A stretch of DNA of 64,000 nt from Planctomycetota bacterium (GTDB lineage: Bacteria > Planctomycetota > UBA1135): the NCBI GenBank assembly GCA_008501825.1, contig QQUA01000013.1, forward strand, positions 620,001-684,000, read 5' to 3'. Below the pieces are notes generated by a model. The model searched no databases. It saw only the letters and a program-made list of their open reading frames with translations, and was not told where the DNA came from. A program made the position numbers and the translations under genes. Position 1 is the stretch's first letter, and the number at the start of each line of letters is the position of its first letter. Shown here in pieces: positions 26,029 to 33,819 of this stretch.

Positions 26029-26490
26029 TTAAGCCGGCGACAACTCCACCAGCAAATCCAAGATCTGCTCCGGAGTGGAAGCTTGGCAAGAAAAACTGAC
26101 GAAGTCCTGGTGCTGGGCGATGTCGGCAATCCACCGCAGGATGCCAAGGTGCTCATCGGCGGTTTCTTCCGGCCGAATCACCGAAAAGAAAACGTGCACC
26201 GGTTCGCCATCAAGAGCTCGAAAATCCACGCCCTCGCGGTGGACCGCCACCACGATGCTGACCTTCTGAACCCCTTTCATCTTGACGTGGGGAATGGCCA
26301 CGCCTTGGGAAGCGGTCGAGCCCAAAGCCTCCCGGGCTTTCAAAGCATCCAGCATCTCATCCCGGCGATCTTTTAATTCGGGAGAAACGCGGACCAAGCC
26401 GTCAGCGAGGATGGCAAGGACCTCATCAAAATCTTGGGCTTTCAGGTCCAAGATGACGGATTCAGAGCAGAGCAGGTCGGTGTAAGACAT
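26029..26490 (-). CDS. ptsN: PTS EIIA(Ntr)-type protein
   Basis: The 153-residue protein has the EIIA fructose/mannitol fold with the phosphorylated histidine in SQGVAIPHVK (His68), and further family motifs VDFRALDGEPVHVFFSV and HLGILRWIADI. In regulatory systems the protein receives phosphate from HPr and controls transporters or kinases. The order hpf-ptsN-ptsH recalls the rpoN neighbourhood of Proteobacteria (rpoN, hpf, ptsN, npr), but rpoN is not present. Confidence 0.93.
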   Translation of the reverse strand: MSYTDLLCSESVILDLKAQDFDEVLAILADGLVRVSPELKDRRDEMLDALKAREALGSTASQGVAIPHVKMKGVQKVSIVVAVHREGVDFRALDGEPVHVFFSVIRPEETADEHLGILRWIADIAQHQDFVSFSCQASTPEQILDLLVELSPA

Positions 26491-26505
26491 GGGCGCGGCC
26501 AGATT

Positions 26506-26865
26506 TTAACCGGCCGCACGCCTCCGCCGGTTCTTATGCCAACGTTTCTCTTTCCAACGCAGTCTCTGGCGATTCAATTTCTGCACCGCCCCGTCCACCG
26601 CCACCCGGGCTTCCTTGGCTTGTTCGGTTGCGGTCCAGCTTTCGCCCCTGGATCCGCGGAATTGAAGTTCACAAATCGTCATTCCGCCCTGTTTCGACAA
26701 CACCGCCAGGATCCGTGGAGTGGACCGGCTGAGAGGCATCTCCGGCGAAGCGGGCCGGGAACCGGGAAGTAGCCCAACCGGGCTGAGGTCCATCAGCTTC
26801 TGGCGAGCGTAGCCTTTCAAAGCGTCCGGAATTTCGGCTGAGCGACTGGTGACGTCAACGATCAT
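26506..26865 (-). CDS. hpf: Ribosome hibernation factor, HPF/RaiA family
   Basis: The 119-residue protein follows the HPF pattern: starts IVDVTSRSAEIPDALKGYA, a second strand with ILAVLSKQGGMTICELQF, then EARVAVDGAVQKLNRQRLR, ending in a basic tail. It corresponds to the short form without the dimerising C-terminal domain. These proteins bind the 30S decoding site and silence ribosomes in stationary phase. Sequence conservation is low, so assignment rests on fold pattern, size and the neighbouring ptsN. It begins 119 bases after truA. Confidence 0.75.
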   Translation of the reverse strand: MIVDVTSRSAEIPDALKGYARQKLMDLSPVGLLPGSRPASPEMPLSRSTPRILAVLSKQGGMTICELQFRGSRGESWTATEQAKEARVAVDGAVQKLNRQRLRWKEKRWHKNRRRRAAG

Positions 26866-26984
26866 GGAGTCTCAGGGTTAAGAGATACGGGAAGTGGCTT
26901 CTCGTCCGGGATGTCCCCCAAGGGGTTGGGCGCCGGCCGAGGACCTCAAAGAGCTGAGATCCAGCATAGGCGGAAAAGCCCCCT

Positions 26985-27758
26985 CTAAGCAAGATTTCGA
27001 AAGGGATCTTGGGGGTAAACCACTCGCCAAAGGTAAAGCCCTTCGGCAGCTGCGGTTGGACCCGCCTTGCGACGATCCCCGGAGGCCAGGACCGCCCCCA
27101 CCCACTGGGGCGCCCGGCGCCGGCGGCCCACTTCCAGCAGGCTGCCCACCAAGTTGCGCACCATCTTGTAGAGGAAACCGTCACCCTGAAAGAGAAAGCC
27201 AAAGCCGCCCCTTATCGGGTGCACGTGAATGGAGCTTAAGGTCCGGACCGAGGTCTTGGTGGTGCGGCCGGCGGCGGCGAAGGCGGAGAAATCGTGAGTC
27301 CCCAGCAAGAAAGGAACCGCCGCCCGCATCGCCGCCAGATCCAGGTCTTCTCGCTTTTCCCAGGCCACCAAGCCCCGGCGCAAAACCGGCCGGCTGCGAC
27401 CGGTGGCCAGCAGATATCCATAGCGTTTGGCGACGGCGCTGGACCGGGCGTGAAATTCCGGCGCCACTTCGGCAGAGGCCCGGACCACCAGTTCATCCGG
27501 TAAATAGGAGTTCAAGGCCGCCTTTACCTTGGCAGCCGGCAAGGAGGACCAGGTGTTAAAGTGCACCACCTGTCCCCAAGCATGAACCCCGGCATCGGTG
27601 CGACCGGAACCGTGCAGGACCGCGGTTTCGCCGCTGGTCGCGGACCAGGCCCGCTCCAGCTCTTCTTGCACGGTGAGAAAACCGGGCTGCCTTTGAAAGC
27701 CGTGGAACTCTCGACCGTCATAGGCCACCAGCAAAGCCAGTCGCCGCGGCGTATTCAT
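26985..27758 (-). CDS. truA: tRNA pseudouridine(38-40) synthase
   Basis: The 257-residue enzyme isomerises uridines 38-40 in the tRNA anticodon arm. The catalytic aspartate is Asp55 in the invariant SGRTDAGVHA. Other family motifs are AYDGREFHGFQRQP at the N-terminus, RSRPVLRRGL, and FLYKMVRNLVGSLLEVG near the C-terminus. ATG 27758 overlaps the recR stop by four bases (ATGA), giving translational coupling. Confidence 0.96.
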   Translation of the reverse strand: MNTPRRLALLVAYDGREFHGFQRQPGFLTVQEELERAWSATSGETAVLHGSGRTDAGVHAWGQVVHFNTWSSLPAAKVKAALNSYLPDELVVRASAEVAPEFHARSSAVAKRYGYLLATGRSRPVLRRGLVAWEKREDLDLAAMRAAVPFLLGTHDFSAFAAAGRTTKTSVRTLSSIHVHPIRGGFGFLFQGDGFLYKMVRNLVGSLLEVGRRRRAPQWVGAVLASGDRRKAGPTAAAEGLYLWRVVYPQDPFRNLA

Positions 27759-28366
27759 GCCTCTTCGTCCGGCAGCCAAGGCCGCCGGCCGCGAAAGGCT
27801 TCCGCCAGGATTTCTCCGTGCAAATATTCCAACCGGGTTCCGACCGGGACTCCCCGGGCCAAACGGGTCAATTGCACCGTCAAGCCTTGCAAAGCTTCCC
27901 GAACCAAAAGAGCGGCCCCTTCCCCTTCCCGGTCCGGAGCGGTGGCGATCACCACTTCCCGGACCTTGCCGCCCTCGACCCGCTCCCGCAACGCCCTGAG
28001 CGCCCGGTTTTCCGGTTCCGCTCCTTCCCGCGGAGCCAGGCCTTCCAACAACACGTGGTAAACCCCGGGAATAATCCCGGCGGATTCCAATTTCTCCACT
28101 TCCCGAGGTCCTTCGACCACGCAAATCATGCCGGGGTCCCGCTCCGGGTCTTCGCAAATCGGACAAGGACTTTGCAAAGTAATGTTGCCGCACTCCTGGC
28201 ACCGGCGGGTATGCAAGCGGGCGTCGCGGAGCGCCACCGCCAATTCGGCTACTTCCTCCCGGGGCGAACGCAATACGTGCAAAGCCATGCGTTCCGCACT
28301 ACGCGGTCCCACGCCCGGGAAACGCTCCAGGGCCCGAATCAGCCGCTCCAGAGGCTCGGGAAACAA
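27755..28366 (-). CDS. recR: Recombination mediator RecR
   Basis: The 203-residue protein works with RecO and RecF to load RecA at gaps. An N-terminal helix-hairpin-helix (ERFPGVGPRSAERMA) precedes a zinc site with C56-x2-C59 and C68-x2-C71 and a TOPRIM region (MICVVEGPREVEKLE, then VVIATAPDREGEGAA). The start is TTG 28366, five bases after the ybaB stop, because homologues begin at this point and no ATG or GTG lies in a suitable place. The order dnaX-ybaB-recR is conserved in many bacteria. Confidence 0.95.
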   Translation of the reverse strand: MFPEPLERLIRALERFPGVGPRSAERMALHVLRSPREEVAELAVALRDARLHTRRCQECGNITLQSPCPICEDPERDPGMICVVEGPREVEKLESAGIIPGVYHVLLEGLAPREGAEPENRALRALRERVEGGKVREVVIATAPDREGEGAALLVREALQGLTVQLTRLARGVPVGTRLEYLHGEILAEAFRGRRPWLPDEEA

Positions 28367-28371
28367 GGTGA

Positions 28372-28695
28372 TTACATCAAGCCCGGCAAACCCATGCCGC
28401 CGGTGACTTTTTGCATCTCCGCCTGGGTGGATTCTTCCGCCTTGCGCAAGGCTTCCCGAACCGCTCCAGAAACCAGGTCTTCCAATAAATCCACTTCTTC
28501 CGGATTGACGACTTCCGGTTGGATTTTGATTTCCAAAATCTGCCTGGCACCGCTGACCTTCGCCGTAACGGCGCCGCCACCGGCCGAACCTTCGAAGGTT
28601 CTTTGATTGAGCTCCTCCTGAAGCTCCGCCACTTGCCGTTGCATTTTTTGGGCTTGCCGCAGCAAACCCCCAAGGTCTCCAAGACTTCCTGCCAT
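28372..28695 (-). CDS. ybaB: YbaB/EbfC nucleoid-associated protein
   Basis: The 107-residue dimeric DNA-binding protein has the typical helix LRQAQKMQRQVAELQEEL and strand ILEIKIQPEVVNPEEVDLLE. ATG 28695 is four bases after the dnaX stop and is preceded by GGAGG inside the dnaX end, one of the few good Shine-Dalgarno sequences here. Confidence 0.93.
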   Translation of the reverse strand: MAGSLGDLGGLLRQAQKMQRQVAELQEELNQRTFEGSAGGGAVTAKVSGARQILEIKIQPEVVNPEEVDLLEDLVSGAVREALRKAEESTQAEMQKVTGGMGLPGLM

Positions 28696-28699
28696 CGCT

Positions 28700-30286
28700 C
28701 TAGGGTACCTCCTCCGTCCCACCGAAGGTTTCACGAAGCTGATCCCCGATCGGATCGATCGGCTTTTGTGGACCCTGATCTTCCACGAAGTGCCACGGTC
28801 CGGGGCTTCCCGGTAGATCCGCCAAGGCCCGTTTCTCCATCGGATCTTCCAGCATCTCCCGATCTTGCGCAGTCAGAGGACGCAATAGCCATTGCAACCC
28901 GTCCGGTCCGTTTTCTCCTAAGTGAAAGCGACACTCGATGACGCGGTCTTCCAGCAAGTCGGCGATGGTCGAACTGTGTCGTCGAACTTGCTTGAGTAGG
29001 GCCGGGAGATTCGGCTTCTGAGCCGGGGTTGGGGAAGGCGGAGCGGGTTCGGGACTTGCTTGGCGCCCGGCTCCGGTGGCCGGGGAAGTGGTGGGCGTCC
29101 GGGAGCCGGTGACTTGGGCAGCGGCAGCCGAGGGGCTGGCTTCCGGCACCACGCTGGTCTCCAAACCCTGCAACCAGCGCCCGGTTTCCAGCAAACGGCT
29201 GAGCCGGGCGGCTCGCAACAAAGTCCATTCCAACAAAGCCCGGGCCGCCAACGGCGCTTGATTCATGCGCCCTTCCAATGCGAACAGCATGCCCAGCAAG
29301 CTTTCCAAACGGTCGCGGCCGAAAGCTTTGGCCAAGGCCAATTGGCGGCTTCGCCATTCCGGTGCCGGCTCCACGCCGCGAGCATCTTCCCCCAGCAAAA
29401 TGAGGTGAAGCAAGTCGCGAATCGCTTCCACTCCTTGTTCGACGAAGTCCCGTTCGGTGCCGCCTCGGGCCAGAAAGCCTTCCACCGATTGAAGAATGGC
29501 TTGAGGCTGATCCTGTTCCACCGCCTCGAACAAAGACAACCACCGCTCCGGCCGAGCCAAGCCGGCGATCATTTCCAAATCGTCCAAAGTCGGAGCGCCT
29601 TCGGCGGCGGCGAATAATTGATCCAACATCGACTCCGCGTCGCGCAAGCCGCCCCGACAACCCCGGGCCACCGCCGCCAAGACTTCCGCTTCGGCCTCTA
29701 AATTTTCGGCTTGGCAAATTTGGGCCAACTTGTTTTGAATGTCGACTTCGCGCAAGCGGCGGAATTCAAATACCTGACAGCGGGAAACAATGGTTTCCGG
29801 GATTTTATGGGGATCGGTGGTGGCGAATAAAAACAGGGCATGCCCAGGCGGCTCTTCCAAGGTCTTCAACAAAGCGTCAAAGGCCGGACCGCTCAATCGC
29901 TGCACTTCGTCAATAATGAAAATTTTGAAGCGATCGCGCATTGGGCGGTAATGCACCCGATCGCGAATGCCGCGAACGTCATCGACGCCGTTGTTGCTGG
30001 CTCCGTCGATTTCGACGACATCCACGTTCCCGCCAAGTTCAATCTCCCGGCAAGGGTCGCATTGCAAACAAGGGTCCAAAGTCGGCCCTTGATCGCAATT
30101 GAGCGACTTGGCCAGGATGCGGGCGGTGGAAGTCTTGCCGACCCCTCGAGGTCCGACCAGCAAATAGGCTTGGGCCAGGCGGTCCCGCTGCAAAGCCCGG
30201 CTGAGAGCGGTAACGATATGGTCTTGGCCCATGACCTCAGCAAAGGTCCGCGGACGATATTTCCGAGCGAGGACGCGGTAAGTCAT
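28700..30286 (-). CDS. dnaX: DNA polymerase III subunit tau/gamma
   Basis: The 528-residue clamp-loader ATPase begins MTYRVLARKYRPRTFAEV. It has Walker A GPRGVGKTS (45-53), a zinc module with Cys64, Cys73, Cys76 and Cys79, Walker B IIDEV (124-128) and a sensor-1 region (LFLFATTDPHKIPETI). A proline/serine linker near residues 390-430 leads to a C-terminal tau-like domain. I saw no A-rich slippery heptamer, so a gamma form by frameshifting is not supported. ATG 30286 lies 35 bases after the SRP RNA gene; the longer open frame upstream overlaps RNA genes. Confidence 0.96.
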   Translation of the reverse strand: MTYRVLARKYRPRTFAEVMGQDHIVTALSRALQRDRLAQAYLLVGPRGVGKTSTARILAKSLNCDQGPTLDPCLQCDPCREIELGGNVDVVEIDGASNNGVDDVRGIRDRVHYRPMRDRFKIFIIDEVQRLSGPAFDALLKTLEEPPGHALFLFATTDPHKIPETIVSRCQVFEFRRLREVDIQNKLAQICQAENLEAEAEVLAAVARGCRGGLRDAESMLDQLFAAAEGAPTLDDLEMIAGLARPERWLSLFEAVEQDQPQAILQSVEGFLARGGTERDFVEQGVEAIRDLLHLILLGEDARGVEPAPEWRSRQLALAKAFGRDRLESLLGMLFALEGRMNQAPLAARALLEWTLLRAARLSRLLETGRWLQGLETSVVPEASPSAAAAQVTGSRTPTTSPATGAGRQASPEPAPPSPTPAQKPNLPALLKQVRRHSSTIADLLEDRVIECRFHLGENGPDGLQWLLRPLTAQDREMLEDPMEKRALADLPGSPGPWHFVEDQGPQKPIDPIGDQLRETFGGTEEVP

Positions 30287-30320
30287 GAGACCGGCTGGGT
30301 TCGGAACTGGCCGCCGGCGA

Positions 30321-30438
30321 GGGGAGCCGGAGGCCCGGACATCTACGGCACCCGAATCACGCTCCTTAGGGCTGCTCCGTTCCCGGCCTGACCCGGTTCG
30401 AAGTGGATTCGCTGCGTAGTGCCGAGCCCCCGGCTCCC
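30321..30438 (-). ncRNA. ffs: Signal recognition particle RNA (4.5S type)
   Basis: On the minus strand GGTCAGGCCGGGAACGG is followed by AGCAGCC, the SRP domain IV with asymmetric loop and GGAA tetraloop, which binds Ffh. The flanks pair into one long rod: GGGAGCCGG near the 5' end with CCGGCTCCC near the 3' end, CACTACG with CGTAGATG, and GAATC with GATTC. There is no Alu domain, so it is the short bacterial form of about 118 nt. The ends are set by the outermost pairing. Location just upstream of dnaX is conserved in several phyla. Confidence 0.92.
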
Positions 30439-30459
30439 ACCGCCGCTCGGCGGGAAAAG

Positions 30460-30548
<89 letters not shown>

Positions 30549-30597
30549 GAAGAGACTTTTCGTTTTCAAGGAACCGGTTCGGCGAAAGGGCCGAACC

Positions 30598-30686
30598 TGG
30601 CGGAGAGGGAGGGATTTGAACCCTCGGAGGGCAGAACCCTCACTGGTTTTCGAAACCAGCCCATTCGGCCGCTCTGGCACCTCTCC
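30598..30686 (-). tRNA. tRNA-Ser (CGA)
   Basis: Acceptor GGAGAGG/CCTCTCC with discriminator G and encoded CCA. The anticodon arm is CTGGT-TTCGAAA-ACCAG (anticodon CGA) and the variable arm is long. The T-arm contains GGTTCAAATCC. Confidence 0.96.
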
Positions 30687-30704
30687 ATGGGCGAAGGGCC
30701 GGAA

Positions 30705-30710
30705 ATCATA
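30705..30710 (-). promoter_or_regulatory. Possible -10 element of the tRNA-Ser/ffs unit
   Basis: TATGAT on the minus strand lies 19 bases before the 5' end of tRNA-Ser(CGA), after the end of tadA. No good -35 was found at the usual distance, so the promoter remains tentative. Confidence 0.35.
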
Positions 30711-30760
30711 GCGTCTTAGAGGAAGGGGAGCCAGGGTGAGCCGGGACGAAATCCGCCGCT

Positions 30761-31249
30761 TCAGCGACGTTGCCGGAAAAAGGCTCGCATCAATTCGGCA
30801 GCCGACTCGGCCAACAAACCGCCTTGCCATTGGATTCGGTGATTGATCCCTGGCAAATCGAACAAGGAGGCCAGGGAAACCACGCCGCCAAACTTGGGAT
30901 CGGAAGCGGCGAACACCACCCGCGCCACTCGGGCGTGCAGCAAGGCTCCCGCACATTGCAAGCAAGGCTCCAAGGTGCAAAAAACCTCAGCCCCTTCCAA
31001 TCGCTTGGCTTCGGCCGTGGCAAAGGCTTGGTTCAAAGCCAGCATTTCGGCATGGGCGGTGGCATCGCAAAGTTCTTCCACCCGATTCCCGGAACGGCCG
31101 AGCAACTGGTTGCCACGAACCACCAAAGCCCCCACCGGAACCTCGTCTCGATCGAAGGCGTCCCGGGCTTCTCGGAGAGCCCTTTCCATGAGCAAACGGT
31201 CGCGCTCGCGGGGGTCCTCCGGCTGGCGCAGCGGGAAGAGTAAAGTCAT
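30761..31249 (-). CDS. tadA: tRNA-specific adenosine deaminase
   Basis: The 162-residue zinc enzyme converts A34 to inosine in tRNA-Arg(ACG), allowing it to read CGU, CGC and CGA. The catalytic zinc motif is HAE (66-68) with PCLQC (Cys96, Cys99). ATG 31249 lies only three bases after the CCA end of tRNA-Arg(ACG), so any Shine-Dalgarno sequence would fall inside the tRNA. ATG 31189 (MERALREA) is an alternative start. The longer open frame upstream runs through the tRNA and is not coding. Confidence 0.94.
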   Translation of the reverse strand: MTLLFPLRQPEDPRERDRLLMERALREARDAFDRDEVPVGALVVRGNQLLGRSGNRVEELCDATAHAEMLALNQAFATAEAKRLEGAEVFCTLEPCLQCAGALLHARVARVVFAASDPKFGGVVSLASLFDLPGINHRIQWQGGLLAESAAELMRAFFRQRR

Positions 31250-31252
31250 AAA

Positions 31253-31329
<77 letters not shown>

Positions 31330-31340
31330 ACGGGCCGGAG

Positions 31341-31369
31341 ATTTCACCGTGGTCCGGCGCTTCCGTCAA
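31341..31369 (-). promoter_or_regulatory. Sigma70-like promoter for tRNA-Arg-tadA
   Basis: On the minus strand TTGACG (31364-31369) and TGAAAT (31341-31346) are separated by 17 bases. The transcription start would fall near 31334, about five bases before the tRNA 5' end. Confidence 0.6.
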
Positions 31370-31388
31370 GACTTGGGCTGGACTTTCC

Positions 31389-32411
31389 CTAGGAGTTGGC
31401 CGCAGCCTGTGACCAAGGAGCCTCACCCCGCAGTTTCAAGGCCCCCATTTGGACGTAGGCTCGAGCGGTTTCCAGCAAGCCGCTTTCCACGTCGATTTCC
31501 GCCTTCCATCCCAACAGCTTTGCCGCGCCGCTCGGATCGCAGCACCAAGCCGGCTGCCGCAGCTCGCGGACTTTGTCGAGGGAAAGGTATTTCGGCTTTC
31601 CGGTCAACAGGCGCCAGGGACTGACCAAACCAGCCAAAGCCCGTACCACCGGAAATGGCACTGGCAAGGTTCGGCAGGGGCGGCCGACTGCGGCGGCGAT
31701 GCCGGCCAGCAAGCTTTCTAGCCCGACTTCCTCGGGATGGCACACGTGAAGTCGCGGTCCGGCCAGGGGCCGTGGACACTCCAAGGCGGCTTTCATCGCC
31801 GCCGCCAAATCCCGAACGTGGATCATGCTGAGATGAGCGGTGCCGCCGGCGGGAATCAGCATCGGCATGCCGGAAGCGGCGCTTTGAAAATAGGGCAGAA
31901 AACCATCATCTCCCGGCCCGTACACCGCCGGCGGACGCAACACCACCCAGTCCTCCAAGCCGGCGGCGGCCAACGCCTGTTCCCCGGCCAGCTTGCTGTG
32001 GCCGTAGGCCGAGACCGGCTGAGCCGGATCCTGGTCCCGCCGGGGCCGGCCGGGACCGGAAGCCGCCAAGCTGGAAATCAGCACAAATCGAGCCTTGGGC
32101 GCCTGTTGGCGACAATCTTGAGCCAGGTGCCGGGTCCCTTCGACGTTGACCGGCAGGAATTCCCGACTTCGCTTGGGACACAACACCCCGGCGACGTGCA
32201 GGACGGCATCCACCCCGCGACAAATGCCGTCCAAGCTTTCCGGGCGGTCCATGGCTCCCTGCACCCATTCGACCTGGGGATGATCGCGCCAGGATTTGGC
32301 CAAACGATCCGGCTGGCGGAGCAACAGCCGAAGCTGGTGGCCGGCCTCCAGCAGCATGGGAACCGTGGTGGTGCCGACAAAGCCGGTGGCTCCGGTCATC
32401 AAAATGCGCAT
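31389..32411 (-). CDS. NAD(P)-dependent epimerase/dehydratase-like SDR
   Basis: The 340-residue extended short-chain dehydrogenase/reductase has the Rossmann motif GATGFVG (residues 7-13), the catalytic serine in LISSLAASG and the YGHSK active-site pair. The C-terminal half carries substrate loops that do not show the specificity. It is divergent from the serine palmitoyltransferase-like gene across about 100 bases. In Caulobacter a reductase of this general superfamily, CerR, acts in bacterial ceramide synthesis, so a sphingolipid role is a reasonable hypothesis. Sugar-nucleotide or sterol-type substrates remain possible. Confidence 0.8.
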   Translation of the reverse strand: MRILMTGATGFVGTTTVPMLLEAGHQLRLLLRQPDRLAKSWRDHPQVEWVQGAMDRPESLDGICRGVDAVLHVAGVLCPKRSREFLPVNVEGTRHLAQDCRQQAPKARFVLISSLAASGPGRPRRDQDPAQPVSAYGHSKLAGEQALAAAGLEDWVVLRPPAVYGPGDDGFLPYFQSAASGMPMLIPAGGTAHLSMIHVRDLAAAMKAALECPRPLAGPRLHVCHPEEVGLESLLAGIAAAVGRPCRTLPVPFPVVRALAGLVSPWRLLTGKPKYLSLDKVRELRQPAWCCDPSGAAKLLGWKAEIDVESGLLETARAYVQMGALKLRGEAPWSQAAANS

Positions 32412-32512
32412 GCCGGCATTCTAGGAAGCTGGACTGGCCGTCACGGAGACTTTGAGAACTCTGCATATAGCGTCTGGACTCTCCGAGGAGGACCAGAGAG
32501 AATGTCGCGTCC

Positions 32513-33724
32513 ATGGTGCGGGACCTGTTCTCGAAATGCCGTCCTCCTCAGGAATACCACCGTTTCCAAGATCTGGGGGTATATCCCTACTTCCAGCCCT
32601 TGCAGGCGACGGAGGGACCTGAGGCCATTCTCAAAGGCCGCCGCGTCATCATGGCCGGCTCCAACAATTACTTGGGGCTGACCCATGATCCGAGAGTCAT
32701 TCGAGCGGCGCAAAACGCGACCGCTCGATACGGCACTGGCTGCACCGGTTCTCGGTTCCTGAACGGGACTTTGGAGCTGCACCTGGAGCTGGAGGCTCGC
32801 ATCGCCGCCCTGTGCGGAAAGGAAGCCGCCCTGGTGTTTTCCACCGGTTATCAGACTTGCCTGGGCGTGATCCAGGCCCTGGTCAACCGGGATGAATGGA
32901 TTTTGTGCGACCGGGATAACCACGCCTCCATCATCGACGGAAGCCGCTTGTCCTTCGGCGAGGTCAAGAAGTACCGCCACGGAGATCTGGTCGACTTGGA
33001 AAGTCGCCTGGAAGCCGGCCGGGACCGAGCCATGCTGGTGGTTACCGACGGCGTTTTTTCGATGATGGGCGATCTTGCCCCGCTACCGGGGATGGTGGAT
33101 CTTGCCCGCCAGTACGGAGCCCGCCTGCTGGTCGACGACGCCCACGGCTTCGGCGTTTTAGGGAGCCGGGGTGCCGGCACCGCCGATCATTTCGGCCTGG
33201 ACCAGGACGTCGACTTGATCATGGGCACCTTTTCCAAGTCCCTGGCCGGGATCGGCGGCTTCTGCGCCGGGCCCAAAGACGTCATCGAATACATCCGCCA
33301 CCGAGCCCGGACCATGATCTTTTCCGCCTCGGTGCCGGCCGGCGTTTGTGCCGCCGCCATCACCTGCCTCGACATTATCGAAAGCGAACCGGAACGGCGC
33401 CGCCACGTCATCGAATTGGCCAGCAAGGCCCGAGCCGGCTTGCAGCAACTCGGCTTCAATACCGGACCGTCCGAAACGCCGGTGGTTCCGGTCATTCTCG
33501 GCGACCGCATGCGGATTTTCCGGTTCTGGAATTTGGTTTTGGAAGAAGGAGTGTTCACCAATCCGGTCACCGCTCCTGGAGTCCCCCCGGGCATGGATTT
33601 GTTGCGCTGTTCGTTCATGGCCACCCATACCGAAGAGCACGTCGAACGCTTTTTGGACGCCTTCGCTCGGGCTCGAAATCGCCTGGAAAAAGTTGATTCC
33701 GCCTCCCAGGCGGTGTCCGGCTAA
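32513..33724 (+). CDS. Serine palmitoyltransferase-like alpha-oxoamine synthase
   Basis: The 403-residue fold-type I PLP enzyme condenses an amino acid with an acyl thioester. The PLP lysine is in GTFSKSLAG, and the family stretches GSNNYLGLTHDP, NHASIIDG, VDDAHGFGVLG and SASVPAG are present. The substrate-region sequence YGTGCTGSRFLNGTLELH matches bacterial serine palmitoyltransferases better than BioF or 2-amino-3-ketobutyrate ligase. The expected product is 3-ketodihydrosphingosine, the first sphingolipid intermediate. GAGGAGG lies 22 bases before ATG 32513, which is far for a ribosome-binding site. It is divergent from an SDR gene and followed by dnaE. Confidence 0.8.
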   Translation: MVRDLFSKCRPPQEYHRFQDLGVYPYFQPLQATEGPEAILKGRRVIMAGSNNYLGLTHDPRVIRAAQNATARYGTGCTGSRFLNGTLELHLELEARIAALCGKEAALVFSTGYQTCLGVIQALVNRDEWILCDRDNHASIIDGSRLSFGEVKKYRHGDLVDLESRLEAGRDRAMLVVTDGVFSMMGDLAPLPGMVDLARQYGARLLVDDAHGFGVLGSRGAGTADHFGLDQDVDLIMGTFSKSLAGIGGFCAGPKDVIEYIRHRARTMIFSASVPAGVCAAAITCLDIIESEPERRRHVIELASKARAGLQQLGFNTGPSETPVVPVILGDRMRIFRFWNLVLEEGVFTNPVTAPGVPPGMDLLRCSFMATHTEEHVERFLDAFARARNRLEKVDSASQAVSG

Positions 33725-33772
33725 GAGTTCCCGGCCCCCCTTTGCGGCCGGCTTTAGGAAAGGCCTGCAAGC

Positions 33773-33788
33773 GGCGGCCGCGGCCGCC
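33773..33788. repeat. 16-bp palindrome upstream of dnaE
   Basis: GGCGGCCGCGGCCGCC is a perfect 16-base palindrome, 32 bases before the dnaE start. A second inverted repeat, CCGGCC...GGCCGG followed by CTTTAGG, lies around 33730-33752 and could weakly terminate the upstream gene. Confidence 0.5.
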
Positions 33789-33819
33789 CCTGAGCTCGTT
33801 AAAGTAAGACGAAGGCCTC

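Noticed and set aside
28700..30286. Programmed frameshift in dnaX
   Set aside because: No A-rich slippery heptamer with a following stem was seen; the tau-length frame is continuous.
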